Source: a virus
Reading direction: 5' to 3' (one strand)
DNA length: 48,273 nucleotides
IMG/VR virus record: IMGVR_UViG_3300041809_000332
Span: 1 to 48,273 of that record
Under the pieces are notes generated by a model. That model was not told the DNA's origin. It saw only the letters and a list, made by a program, of their open reading frames with translations, and searched no databases. Below, one piece after another: positions 1-5,590 of the stretch; positions within the stretch are counted from its first letter, which is position 1, and each line of letters begins with the position of its first letter. Both the position numbers and the translations under genes were made by a program.

Positions 1-1
1 T

Positions 2-61
2 CCAGTCCTGATTGTGGTTATGCTCTTTGAATTAGCCGGGTATGCTGACCCTTCCTTCTAA
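2..61 (+). CDS. Possible 3' end of a gene cut by the window edge
   Basis: One frame is open from the first bases and stops at a TAA at 59-61. It would give a hydrophobic C-terminal tail of about 19 residues (rich in V, I, L and F). Nothing else supports it, and an open frame of this length occurs by chance. It is listed because the structured region that follows would then lie just downstream of a gene. Confidence 0.25.
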   Translation, partial: PVLIVVMLFELAGYADPSF

Positions 62-180
62 CATGCAGAGGCCCGAAAGGGCTTCACCAAAGCAGGTTTG
101 GCGGTTTCCGGCGAAGTGAAGAGGGCGGAGCATCGGGGGCGCAGCCGGTCAACGACTGAAACCCCCGACTCCGACCCTCT
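62..180. ncRNA. Candidate structured RNA or complex terminator region
   Basis: The stretch is almost entirely inverted repeats. A GCCC-GAAA-GGGC tetraloop hairpin lies at 71-82. CTTCAC at 82-87 can pair with GTGAAG at 116-121, enclosing a CCAAA/TTTGG hairpin (87-101). A long interrupted stem joins 121-139 to 162-179 (GAGGG, CGGAG and CGGGGG against CCCCCG, CTCCG and CCCTC), with a further GGTC/GACT pairing in its loop. No U-tract follows the last stem, so a plain rho-independent terminator is not a good fit. The transcribed strand cannot be decided from symmetry. No known RNA family was recognised. Confidence 0.4.
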
Positions 181-189
181 TCTACGTTT

Positions 190-285
190 ATGAAAAAAAC
201 CCTCATCGTATGTGCCGCCTGCATCATCCCCGGAGGTTTTATCGCCCTCGCTGTGTGGGGCATCCTCCGCCGTATCAAGAAGTAA
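190..285 (+). CDS. Possible 31-residue single-pass membrane peptide
   Basis: An ATG at 190 opens a 31-codon frame with a basic start (MKK), one hydrophobic stretch of about 20 residues containing two cysteines, and a basic end (RRIKK). This is the layout of a small inner-membrane peptide. There is no clear Shine-Dalgarno sequence; the ATG sits 10 bases after the strong stem ending at 179. It could be a chance frame. Confidence 0.35.
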   Translation: MKKTLIVCAACIIPGGFIALAVWGILRRIKK

Positions 286-310
286 AAAATCCCTCAAAAT
301 TCATTTCTCC

Positions 311-331
311 GTGGTATACTGATAGTGGGAG
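311..331 (+). promoter_or_regulatory. Candidate promoter, TATACT box fused to the ribosome site
   Basis: GTGGTATACT (311-320) is an extended -10-like box, followed 7 bases later by GGGAG (327-331) and the ATG at 338. The same arrangement recurs in this window (near 3103, 8412, 8575, 9417 and 47504, and on the minus strand near 5540). Transcription would start about where the Shine-Dalgarno sequence begins, giving an mRNA with almost no leader. Confidence 0.45.
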
Positions 332-337
332 AGAACT

Positions 338-529
338 ATGACCATTGAACTAATGAAGTTGCTCAGCAGGGGTGACAAAGTTTCCCGTCCTGATGGCACC
401 ATTGGTTTGGTCAAGGGCTGGAATGCGGACGGCGACGGTTTAAGGATTTTCTGGTATGGGGACCTGACCACGGACGAAGTCCTGTGGATTGCCGCTGACC
501 GGCTAACTTTCGTTTCGAGGGCAAAATGA
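338..529 (+). CDS. Hypothetical protein, small beta-barrel-like (63 aa)
   Basis: The start ATG follows a purine-rich GGGAGAG and the candidate promoter at 311-331. Residues 12-28 (GDKVSRPDGTIGLVKGW) look like the first strands of an SH3/KOW-type small barrel, and the rest alternates hydrophobic and polar residues in the same way. The function is not recognised. The stop overlaps the next start as ATGA, so the two genes are probably translationally coupled. The next protein has a similar size and a similar GD(I/K) opening strand, so they may be diverged relatives. Confidence 0.7.
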   Translation: MTIELMKLLSRGDKVSRPDGTIGLVKGWNADGDGLRIFWYGDLTTDEVLWIAADRLTFVSRAK

Positions 530-717
530 GACAACCCGTTAAGGTTGAAGAGCTTAAAGTGGGAGACATCCTCCATCACAGCAACATTGGGATGGTGCAG
601 TATACGGATGATTGCGCCGAGTTGCAGCGCCGGAACCCCGACCCCACTTCTCTCTTTGTCCAGTACCGGGGAGCGACCATTGAGGTCAGCATCCATCTGG
701 TCTACAAGGCCGGATGA
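526..717 (+). CDS. Hypothetical protein (63 aa)
   Basis: It starts inside the stop of the preceding gene (ATGA) and has the phrase KVEELKVGDILHHSNIGMV near its N-terminus, again suggesting a small SH3-like barrel. Its last 32 bases overlap the 3' end of the convergent endonuclease VII-like gene (686-1018). That is the sort of edge left when a mobile endonuclease gene settles between two genes. The function is unknown. Confidence 0.65.
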   Translation: MRQPVKVEELKVGDILHHSNIGMVQYTDDCAELQRRNPDPTSLFVQYRGATIEVSIHLVYKAG

Positions 718-1018
718 GGTAGGCTTGGAATTTTTTGTCAAGACCCTCGGTGACGATGGCCTCCCACCACCCGAGAGCTTGATTGCATCTGTGGCATAAC
801 CAGCCACGAAATTTTCCGGTAAGGTGACTGTGGTCAACGTATAGTTTCTTCACTTTACCGCAGATTTCACAGGGTCCGGTTCTTCGTTCACCGGGGGGGT
901 CTATCATGCCCCTAGCTTTACGCTTGCTTTTTCTGATTTTGTCCGGGTTGGCTTTTTTCCAAGCGAGCGCCCTGTCGATATATTCTTGACGGTGTTCAAG
1001 ATAGTGTTTTCGGCTCAT
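686..1018 (-). CDS. Endonuclease VII-like HNH nuclease (free-standing)
   Basis: The 110-residue protein has a basic helical N-terminus (residues 1-37) followed by a zinc-bound beta-beta-alpha metal nuclease core. C50-x2-C53 and C75-x2-C78 bind zinc; D62-H63-S-H65 carries the catalytic residues and N79 follows. The phrase VDHSHLTGKFRGWLC is typical of the phage recombination endonuclease VII family (Pfam Endonuclease_7). T4 endonuclease VII resolves DNA branches, but small isolated copies like this usually act as homing endonucleases. It runs against its neighbours, overlaps the gene at 526-717, and has its own GGGGG ribosome site on the minus strand. Confidence 0.85.
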   Translation of the reverse strand: MSRKHYLEHRQEYIDRALAWKKANPDKIRKSKRKARGMIDPPGERRTGPCEICGKVKKLYVDHSHLTGKFRGWLCHRCNQALGWWEAIVTEGLDKKFQAYLIRPCRPDGC

Positions 1019-1019
1019 G

Positions 1020-1093
1020 CAAAACCCCCTATAGTTAAAGGGTTTTGTAGTTGATATTCTGTTCGCACAAACCCCGAAAATTGGGGGGTTTTG
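1020..1093. promoter_or_regulatory. Two related hairpins in a divergent intergenic region
   Basis: CAAAACCC at 1020-1027 pairs with GGGTTTTG at 1040-1047. A second copy pairs AAACCCC (1069-1075) with GGGGTTT (1085-1091). The two stems share sequence and sit about 45 bases apart, between the minus-strand endonuclease gene and the plus-strand DUF262 gene. They could be operators for a dimeric repressor, back-to-back terminators or RNA structures masking the two ribosome sites. The GGGGG of the minus-strand ribosome site lies beside the first stem. Confidence 0.45.
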
Positions 1094-1107
1094 ATGAAAG
1101 GAATAAC

Positions 1108-2001
1108 GTGGCTAAGAGACAGCCCAAAGAGAAACAGCCCGAGACTTACGCCGAGTGGCTGGAGTGGGAAAAGCGCAACTGGCACTCTCAGGGAGAGGAT
1201 TGGGTTGTGCCGCCGAACCCCACCTATCTCTACAAGGTGGGAGAGGAAGTCATTCTCGGTGGTCTAAAGGACGCCCGGATAGAAGAAATTTTTGACAACG
1301 GAATGAGCTACCATATCTCCTACCATGACGTTCAACACGTCTATGGGAATGAGGTTGACTGCGGTCGGAAACCCCGTATCGTCTGGTGGAACCAGATTGC
1401 TCCCAAGTGCCTGCAAGAGAACACCAACTTTGCCCGCCCCCGCATCCACGCCCAATACGTCACCACCGGCATGGATGGCATGATATTGACCGGCTATCGC
1501 CGGGGATACATCGACAACCCGGAGTACCAGCGGGGATACGTGTGGAACCTTGAAGATAAGCAGCGGCTCATCGACTCCATCTTCAATCGGACTGACATCG
1601 GCAAGTTCGTCTTTGTGGAGTATCCCTATCCCGAATACCGGCTGGAAATCGTGGACGGCAAGCAGCGTATCGCTGCCATCCGGGAATATATCGAGGGGCG
1701 CTTTCCCTACAAGGGCAAGACCTTCTACCAGCTTTCCAACGCTGACGTTCATGCGTTCGAGGATACCAATGTGCAGTACGTGATGCTGGATTCCACCAAG
1801 GTCAGCAAGGCGGATATCCTGTGGCTGTTCCTCAGCGTCAACGCTGCCGGGGTGCCACAGACCGAGGAGCACATCGCTAAGGCGAAGGCGCTCTACGAGG
1901 AAACTCTGGCGGAGGAGGCCCGGCAGAAGGCCGACACCGCCCTCCGTAAGCAATACGAGGCCGCAATAAAGGAGCAAAGAAATGGCAATCAGGGTGCTTA
2001 A
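1108..2001 (+). CDS. DUF262 (ParB/GmrSD N-terminal-like) protein
   Basis: I chose the GTG at 1108 (AAAGGA five bases before it), giving 297 residues; an upstream TTG at 1051 would read through the hairpins. The core shows the DUF262 signatures NPEYQRGYVW (about 137-146) and IVDGKQR (about 181-187), the nucleotide-binding ParB-like fold shared with the GmrS half of type IV restriction enzymes. The C-terminus is a charged helix (from about 250) with no HNH domain, so the nuclease part usual in GmrSD is missing. In phages such stand-alone DUF262 proteins have no settled role; interference with or mimicry of host GmrSD restriction is one possibility. An HNH remnant lies at 8427-8573. Confidence 0.85.
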   Translation: MAKRQPKEKQPETYAEWLEWEKRNWHSQGEDWVVPPNPTYLYKVGEEVILGGLKDARIEEIFDNGMSYHISYHDVQHVYGNEVDCGRKPRIVWWNQIAPKCLQENTNFARPRIHAQYVTTGMDGMILTGYRRGYIDNPEYQRGYVWNLEDKQRLIDSIFNRTDIGKFVFVEYPYPEYRLEIVDGKQRIAAIREYIEGRFPYKGKTFYQLSNADVHAFEDTNVQYVMLDSTKVSKADILWLFLSVNAAGVPQTEEHIAKAKALYEETLAEEARQKADTALRKQYEAAIKEQRNGNQGA

Positions 2002-2197
2002 GGCTCCGCCTAAGTCGGAACCAAAGGAAGTCGAGTGTAAGGAATGCACGTCGCTCTTGAGTTACCTGCCCTCCGACGTTAAGATTCATGAGGGGGACGG
2101 TCAGCGGGAGCCGGATTACGCAACCATAGGGTGTCCGACCTGCGGCGATGACGTGATTGTGCCGATGGTGAAAGCATGGGAAATAAGGCGAAAGTAG
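1982..2197 (+). CDS. Small zinc-ribbon protein (71 aa)
   Basis: Two CxxC pairs (C19-x2-C22 and a CPTCG near residue 51) form a likely zinc ribbon. The gene overlaps the end of the DUF262 gene by 20 bases and has a strong AAAGGAG ribosome site inside it, so expression is probably coupled. The function is unknown. It is one of several short CxxC/CxxC proteins in the window. Confidence 0.8.
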   Translation: MAIRVLKAPPKSEPKEVECKECTSLLSYLPSDVKIHEGDGQREPDYATIGCPTCGDDVIVPMVKAWEIRRK

Positions 2198-2493
2198 TAC
2201 AAAAGTTTGCGTGGACTCCTGTCCATACGGTCCACCTTCGGGATGGCGAGCGGACCCTTGCACTTGAAATACGGCATTGGGGTCCATGGGGAAACTGGGC
2301 GTGGCGTTGGGATGCGGAAATCACCATCATGCCCCACCCGGACCTCCGTAACTCCGGGGGATATAGCGGCGTTCGTGTTACGAGAAAGGGACGCTCCGAA
2401 GCAGAGGCTACCCGTAAAGCCATGCGGGAAGTGCAGCGCCGAGGATTATGGGATTTCCGAGGATACTGGAGGAATAATGCTATCGCCCATTAA
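2176..2493 (+). CDS. Hypothetical protein (105 aa), Trp/Arg-rich
   Basis: It overlaps the zinc-ribbon gene by 22 bases. The protein is rich in tryptophan and arginine (GPWGNWAWRWD in the middle), with a predicted beta-rich N-terminal half and a helical basic stretch near residues 75-95. No family was recognised. It lies in the same tightly packed plus-strand run as its neighbours. Confidence 0.65.
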   Translation: MGNKAKVVQKFAWTPVHTVHLRDGERTLALEIRHWGPWGNWAWRWDAEITIMPHPDLRNSGGYSGVRVTRKGRSEAEATRKAMREVQRRGLWDFRGYWRNNAIAH

Positions 2494-2803
2494 ACCACAT
2501 GAAGTTGTTGGAAAGAAACAGGAAATCACTCCTGATTACGTCATTGCGGCGTTCAATGAACTCATCGCCAAAAACTGGAACGGAACTTATTCCGTGGTTG
2601 GTCAGCGGAGTGTTGTTCCCCTCATTCTCAAGAAAGCAGAGGAAGCCGGGGCCTGCATCTATGACAGGAACATCTACGATAACCACTGGCTGGATGTAGA
2701 GGAAATCTACCGGGCGGTGGGCTGGCAAGTGGAGTACGACAAACCCGGCTACAATGAGACTTATGAGCCAACCTTCACGTTCAGGAAAGAGGGAAAATCA
2801 TGA
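2477..2803 (+). CDS. Hypothetical protein (108 aa)
   Basis: The ATG at 2477 follows a strong TGGAGGA site; a longer in-frame start at 2207 has none and would overlap most of the previous gene. Residues 20-60 (NELIAKNWNGTYSVVGQRS and what follows) look helical and then mixed. The last part contains VEEIYRAVGWQVEYDKP. No known domain was recognised. The stop overlaps the next start (ATGA). Confidence 0.75.
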   Translation: MLSPIKPHEVVGKKQEITPDYVIAAFNELIAKNWNGTYSVVGQRSVVPLILKKAEEAGACIYDRNIYDNHWLDVEEIYRAVGWQVEYDKPGYNETYEPTFTFRKEGKS

Positions 2804-3102
2804 ACCCGTTCAAGCGGTATTGGCAGTGGTGCAAGGACACCGAGGCCGAAGCGTTCTTCGAGACCAGCGGTGCTACCAAGGAACCGGCTCGTAACAGCGG
2901 CATATACTACGTCATGATGAAATTCCCCGATGCCGGTATCCAGTGGACCACCGCCTACTATGGCGGAGTGACCATCAACGGTCACACCGGCTATGCTTGG
3001 CAGACCTTTCGGGACCGAAAGCTCCACCCCGATTCCTACTTCACTGCCATAGGCAAACGGATATTTCTCGCCCCGGATGCCTTCGATTCTCCTGCGAAGT
3101 AG
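2800..3102 (+). CDS. Hypothetical protein (100 aa)
   Basis: It is coupled to the preceding gene by an ATGA overlap. The sequence is rich in aromatic residues and glycine (IYYVMMKFPDAG; TTAYYGGVTINGHTGYAW), suggesting a beta-rich fold. No family was recognised. It ends at the candidate promoter at 3101-3119, so it appears to close a transcription unit. Confidence 0.75.
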   Translation: MNPFKRYWQWCKDTEAEAFFETSGATKEPARNSGIYYVMMKFPDAGIQWTTAYYGGVTINGHTGYAWQTFRDRKLHPDSYFTAIGKRIFLAPDAFDSPAK

Positions 3103-3119
3103 TATTATCCAGTAGGAGG
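3101..3119 (+). promoter_or_regulatory. Candidate promoter, TATTAT box before GGAGG
   Basis: AGTATTATCC begins at 3101, with TATTAT at 3103-3108, followed six bases later by GGAGG (3115-3119). It matches the recurrent box-plus-ribosome-site arrangement and lies exactly at a gene border (previous stop ends at 3102, next ATG at 3125). Confidence 0.5.
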
Positions 3120-3124
3120 AGTCT

Positions 3125-3514
3125 ATGGAGTTGACAGTTCATATTGATGCCAGCAGCGGGACCACCGCCGCTCTCGCCGGAATTCTCACCGACATGATTA
3201 AGGAACGGGTGTACGAAGAAAATACATGGGGTACCGTCTTCGATAACAAGAACACCCTGAATGACTGGGTTACCTTTACCAATATCTACCTTGGCGGGGC
3301 GGCGGCTATAAAGGCCACACCGGGAGAGCAACGTAAGGGTGTCCTCAAAGCGGCCACTTTGCTTGTTGCGGCTTTACAGTCCTTTGACCGCAACGGAGGA
3401 TTCGCTCCCCGGCATTACGACCCGGAGAACCCCAACCCGACTGCCCCTCTTGATTTATCCCGAGCACGGGAAATTAACGACGGGTATATCGTTCCGGTGT
3501 GGGAAAGCCTATGA
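3125..3514 (+). CDS. Hypothetical protein (129 aa), helical
   Basis: Residues 35-90 are helical, with the order NDW, then FTNIYLGGAAAI, then GEQRKGVLKAATLLVAALQ. A WVxxxxxYLG...R..L.KxAALxVAAL pattern like this is common in short phage and bacterial proteins of unknown function. Some of those resemble MazG-type helical bundles, but no metal-binding ExxE motif is obvious here. The start has an AGGAGG site from the candidate promoter. Confidence 0.75.
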   Translation: MELTVHIDASSGTTAALAGILTDMIKERVYEENTWGTVFDNKNTLNDWVTFTNIYLGGAAAIKATPGEQRKGVLKAATLLVAALQSFDRNGGFAPRHYDPENPNPTAPLDLSRAREINDGYIVPVWESL

Positions 3515-4143
3515 GAAAAGGCACTAAAAACCTGTTGTTCGGAGAGCACCAGGTTATTCTTCACTCCCTGTTTGTGGCTCGGGCGTGGTGGAAGCTCTTC
3601 GGGTTTCCCAAGGACCTACGCCTGTGGGCTTGCTTCTTCCTGCATGATATCGGCTACTGGGGCAAGGACGACATTGATGGGGAGATGGGCAGGACTCACC
3701 CGGAACTCGGGGCTCAGGTAATCCACTGGCTTTTCGACAAGAAGGCAAGGTCTGACTATTGTTTCGTTCCACCACCCCTCTGGTATGAATTCTGCCTCTA
3801 TCACTCCCGCTACTATGCTAAGAGAGAAGACCACCCCATATCTGCTTTGGCACTGGCCGACAAGATGGCATTTGTTATCATACCATGGTGGATGTTCCTG
3901 TTTCTGTCAAGACTGTCCGGGGGCATCAAGGAGTATGCAAGGCTCTACGGTAAGGGAGGCAAGCTTCCCAACGACTTGAGGGTATGGATTGAGGAACAAC
4001 AGGATAGGACTTGGGACTGGATATGCCGGACGTTGGAGCAACCTCACCCCATGCGTGGGTATTATAACTCTTGGGAGAATGGGAATGGCAAAGTACCTGC
4101 TGTCGAAGCGCCGGAAAAAGGAACTGTGGCGGCTGTTTCTTGA
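3511..4143 (+). CDS. HD-domain phosphohydrolase-like protein
   Basis: The ATG at 3511 gives an ATGA overlap with the previous gene; a GTG at 3499 is the alternative. The 210-residue protein has the HD pattern: H18, H45-D46 in FFLHDIGYWG, a downstream HPELGA, and D117 in ALADK. HD proteins are metal-dependent phosphohydrolases of nucleotides or phosphodiesters. Here the middle (LWYEFCLYHSRYYAK) and a hydrophobic aromatic stretch near 120-135 suggest a diverged subfamily. The substrate cannot be named. Confidence 0.7.
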   Translation: MRKGTKNLLFGEHQVILHSLFVARAWWKLFGFPKDLRLWACFFLHDIGYWGKDDIDGEMGRTHPELGAQVIHWLFDKKARSDYCFVPPPLWYEFCLYHSRYYAKREDHPISALALADKMAFVIIPWWMFLFLSRLSGGIKEYARLYGKGGKLPNDLRVWIEEQQDRTWDWICRTLEQPHPMRGYYNSWENGNGKVPAVEAPEKGTVAAVS

Positions 4144-4216
4144 AAGTGTGGAACGCTGCAAGCACCTTGGGCAGAAGCCACCCATCAAACGTCGTTGGCA
4201 TTCCAAGTGGCATTAG
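4085..4216 (+). CDS. Small basic protein (43 aa)
   Basis: The ATG at 4085 follows GGGAGA at 4073-4078 with normal spacing and overlaps the end of the HD gene by 59 bases in another frame. The product is highly basic (KRRKK, then IKRRWHSKW at the end) and helical. It may bind nucleic acid. The overlap lowers confidence, but the ribosome site and the following AGGAGA-started gene fit a coupled series. Confidence 0.5.
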   Translation: MAKYLLSKRRKKELWRLFLESVERCKHLGQKPPIKRRWHSKWH

Positions 4217-4223
4217 GAGATGC

Positions 4224-4433
4224 ATGATTGACCTGAACTCCATCACGACCCTGTGTTTTTATATCGCAGGGGGTTGTTTCATTATCGTCGTCATCAAACA
4301 CTTGGTTCGTTGGCGCTGGCGGGTACAAGATAAAGAACGAGAACGAAGGAATCTTGACCGGGCAGTTGAAAAAGCCAAGGCAACCACCTACACGGATGTT
4401 GAGTGGCGTGGACCAAGAGGTAACGTAAAGTAG
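4224..4433 (+). CDS. Small single-pass membrane protein (69 aa)
   Basis: The ATG at 4224 has TAGGAGA directly upstream. Residues 5-27 form one transmembrane segment, followed by basic residues (KHLVRWRWR) and a charged helix, so the C-terminal half should be cytoplasmic. The function is unknown; small inner-membrane proteins of this shape are frequent in large-phage early regions. Confidence 0.7.
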   Translation: MIDLNSITTLCFYIAGGCFIIVVIKHLVRWRWRVQDKERERRNLDRAVEKAKATTYTDVEWRGPRGNVK

Positions 4434-4444
4434 CAGGAGGGCAC

Positions 4445-4897
4445 ATGTCCAACTACGACGCTTATTGCGATGAGTATCGGAAACAGAGGGATATTCCAAG
4501 AAGATTTAATATGAGGTTCCCCTCGTCCTTGGAAACGTTACAATTGAGTAAAGAACGTTGCTGGTATTGTGGCGTAGTCTTAATCTGTGACCCAAATAGT
4601 TTGAGTCATAACTATACTAGAGACCATCAAAACCCCGAAGGAGGAAACCAACTATCTAATTTGGTAGCCTGTTGTAAAACCTGTAACTGTAGAAAAGGGC
4701 ATAAAACTGTAGAAGCGTATCGTCAATGGTTGTGGGATAAAACCCCGGTAGGACAAGCGTGGTTTGCTCTTCGGGATGCTTTATCTACAAATCAATTATC
4801 TGAAAGTGTAAGTAGTAAAATCGTAGAGGAAATGACAAGATTAGAAACCGGTAACCCCAAGGGTATATTTTTTGGTGAACGTAATATGTCTAGCTAA
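4445..4897 (+). CDS. HNH endonuclease (homing type)
   Basis: The 150-residue protein has a zinc-type HNH core: C39-x2-C42, catalytic D60-H61 in YTRDHQNPEGG, N72, and C77-x2-C80-N. This is the 5-methylcytosine-restriction/homing HNH layout. Codon use is clearly AT-richer than in neighbouring genes (AGA, TTA and GTA are common), a mark of recent transfer. It starts from an AGGAGG site and its stop overlaps the convergent GIY-YIG gene by four bases, so two mobile nucleases lie back to back between the upstream cluster and the helicase. Confidence 0.85.
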   Translation: MSNYDAYCDEYRKQRDIPRRFNMRFPSSLETLQLSKERCWYCGVVLICDPNSLSHNYTRDHQNPEGGNQLSNLVACCKTCNCRKGHKTVEAYRQWLWDKTPVGQAWFALRDALSTNQLSESVSSKIVEEMTRLETGNPKGIFFGERNMSS

Positions 4898-5526
4898 AGA
4901 TGCTTTCCACAGGTGCAGGACTTCCCACGGTTGATGTTCCATCGAAGACAATTTCCCTTCCGTGGAATACCTCTTTGTGCCTCAGCTATCTTTCGTTTTG
5001 TCTCCTCTGAACGGGGCTTGCCAAAATTGGGATTCTTATCCCCCAGTTTAGATAAACGGATATTTTCCAGCTTACCACGGGGTCCCCGTAACGCCGCCTT
5101 GTGAGCATAAGATTTGGGCACACCTCTTGTAGCCAAGGACATCAACCGCCTGCTGGCCTTGGTATGTTTCCTTCCTTTCCAAGCTTTTGCTAATTTGGCA
5201 CGGGTCTCAGGAGATGGGGATAACCCAAGACAATTGCCCGCTACAGGACAGATGTTGTACCCGTTTTGGGTGGTATTAAAACGGTCTATGAATTCCTGTT
5301 CGTATTTTATAAGTGAATCTCGGTCGCATTCAAGCAGGACCTCAAACTTGAATGCTTTCGGTCCTCGTTTTTTCCAACTACTTTGAAGGTGAGGGGAATG
5401 GTGTTCCCCCCTATCAAGCCTCCAGCGGTGCAGTCTCCACCGATGGTAGATGTTGACGCTTGACCCGATGTACTTTTTTCCATTTTCAGTATTAGTGATT
5501 GAATAGACGCCGCACATTTTACTCAT
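4894..5526 (-). CDS. GIY-YIG homing endonuclease with NUMOD3 repeats
   Basis: The N-terminal GIY-YIG nuclease reads GVY (residues 6-8) with YIG about ten residues later, the catalytic Arg in the HRWRLHR stretch and the Glu in YEQEFID. Residues 100-190 hold NUMOD3-type DNA-binding repeats (SPETRAKLAKAWKGRKHT; SEETKRKIAEAQRG), and a CxCGKH ends the protein. It makes a targeted double-strand cut to copy itself into empty sites. It lies just upstream of the helicase on the opposite strand and is a paralogue of the gene at 7496-8332. Promoter-like AATTATACT and AGGAGGA precede its ATG. Confidence 0.9.
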   Translation of the reverse strand: MSKMCGVYSITNTENGKKYIGSSVNIYHRWRLHRWRLDRGEHHSPHLQSSWKKRGPKAFKFEVLLECDRDSLIKYEQEFIDRFNTTQNGYNICPVAGNCLGLSPSPETRAKLAKAWKGRKHTKASRRLMSLATRGVPKSYAHKAALRGPRGKLENIRLSKLGDKNPNFGKPRSEETKRKIAEAQRGIPRKGNCLRWNINRGKSCTCGKHL

Positions 5527-5529
5527 AGG

Positions 5530-5547
5530 CTCCTCCTAAGTATAATT
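5530..5547 (-). promoter_or_regulatory. Candidate promoter of the GIY-YIG gene
   Basis: Read on the minus strand, TTATACT is followed almost at once by TAGGAGGA and the ATG at 5526. This is the same box-plus-ribosome-site layout as the plus-strand motifs. Confidence 0.4.
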
Positions 5548-5590
5548 TCGGTAGTCATTTAGGTCACGTTTACGAACAAAGTGAGGTTCC

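Noticed and set aside
58-297. 79-codon minus-strand frame
   Set aside because: It covers the hairpin-rich region, has low-quality composition and no ribosome site.
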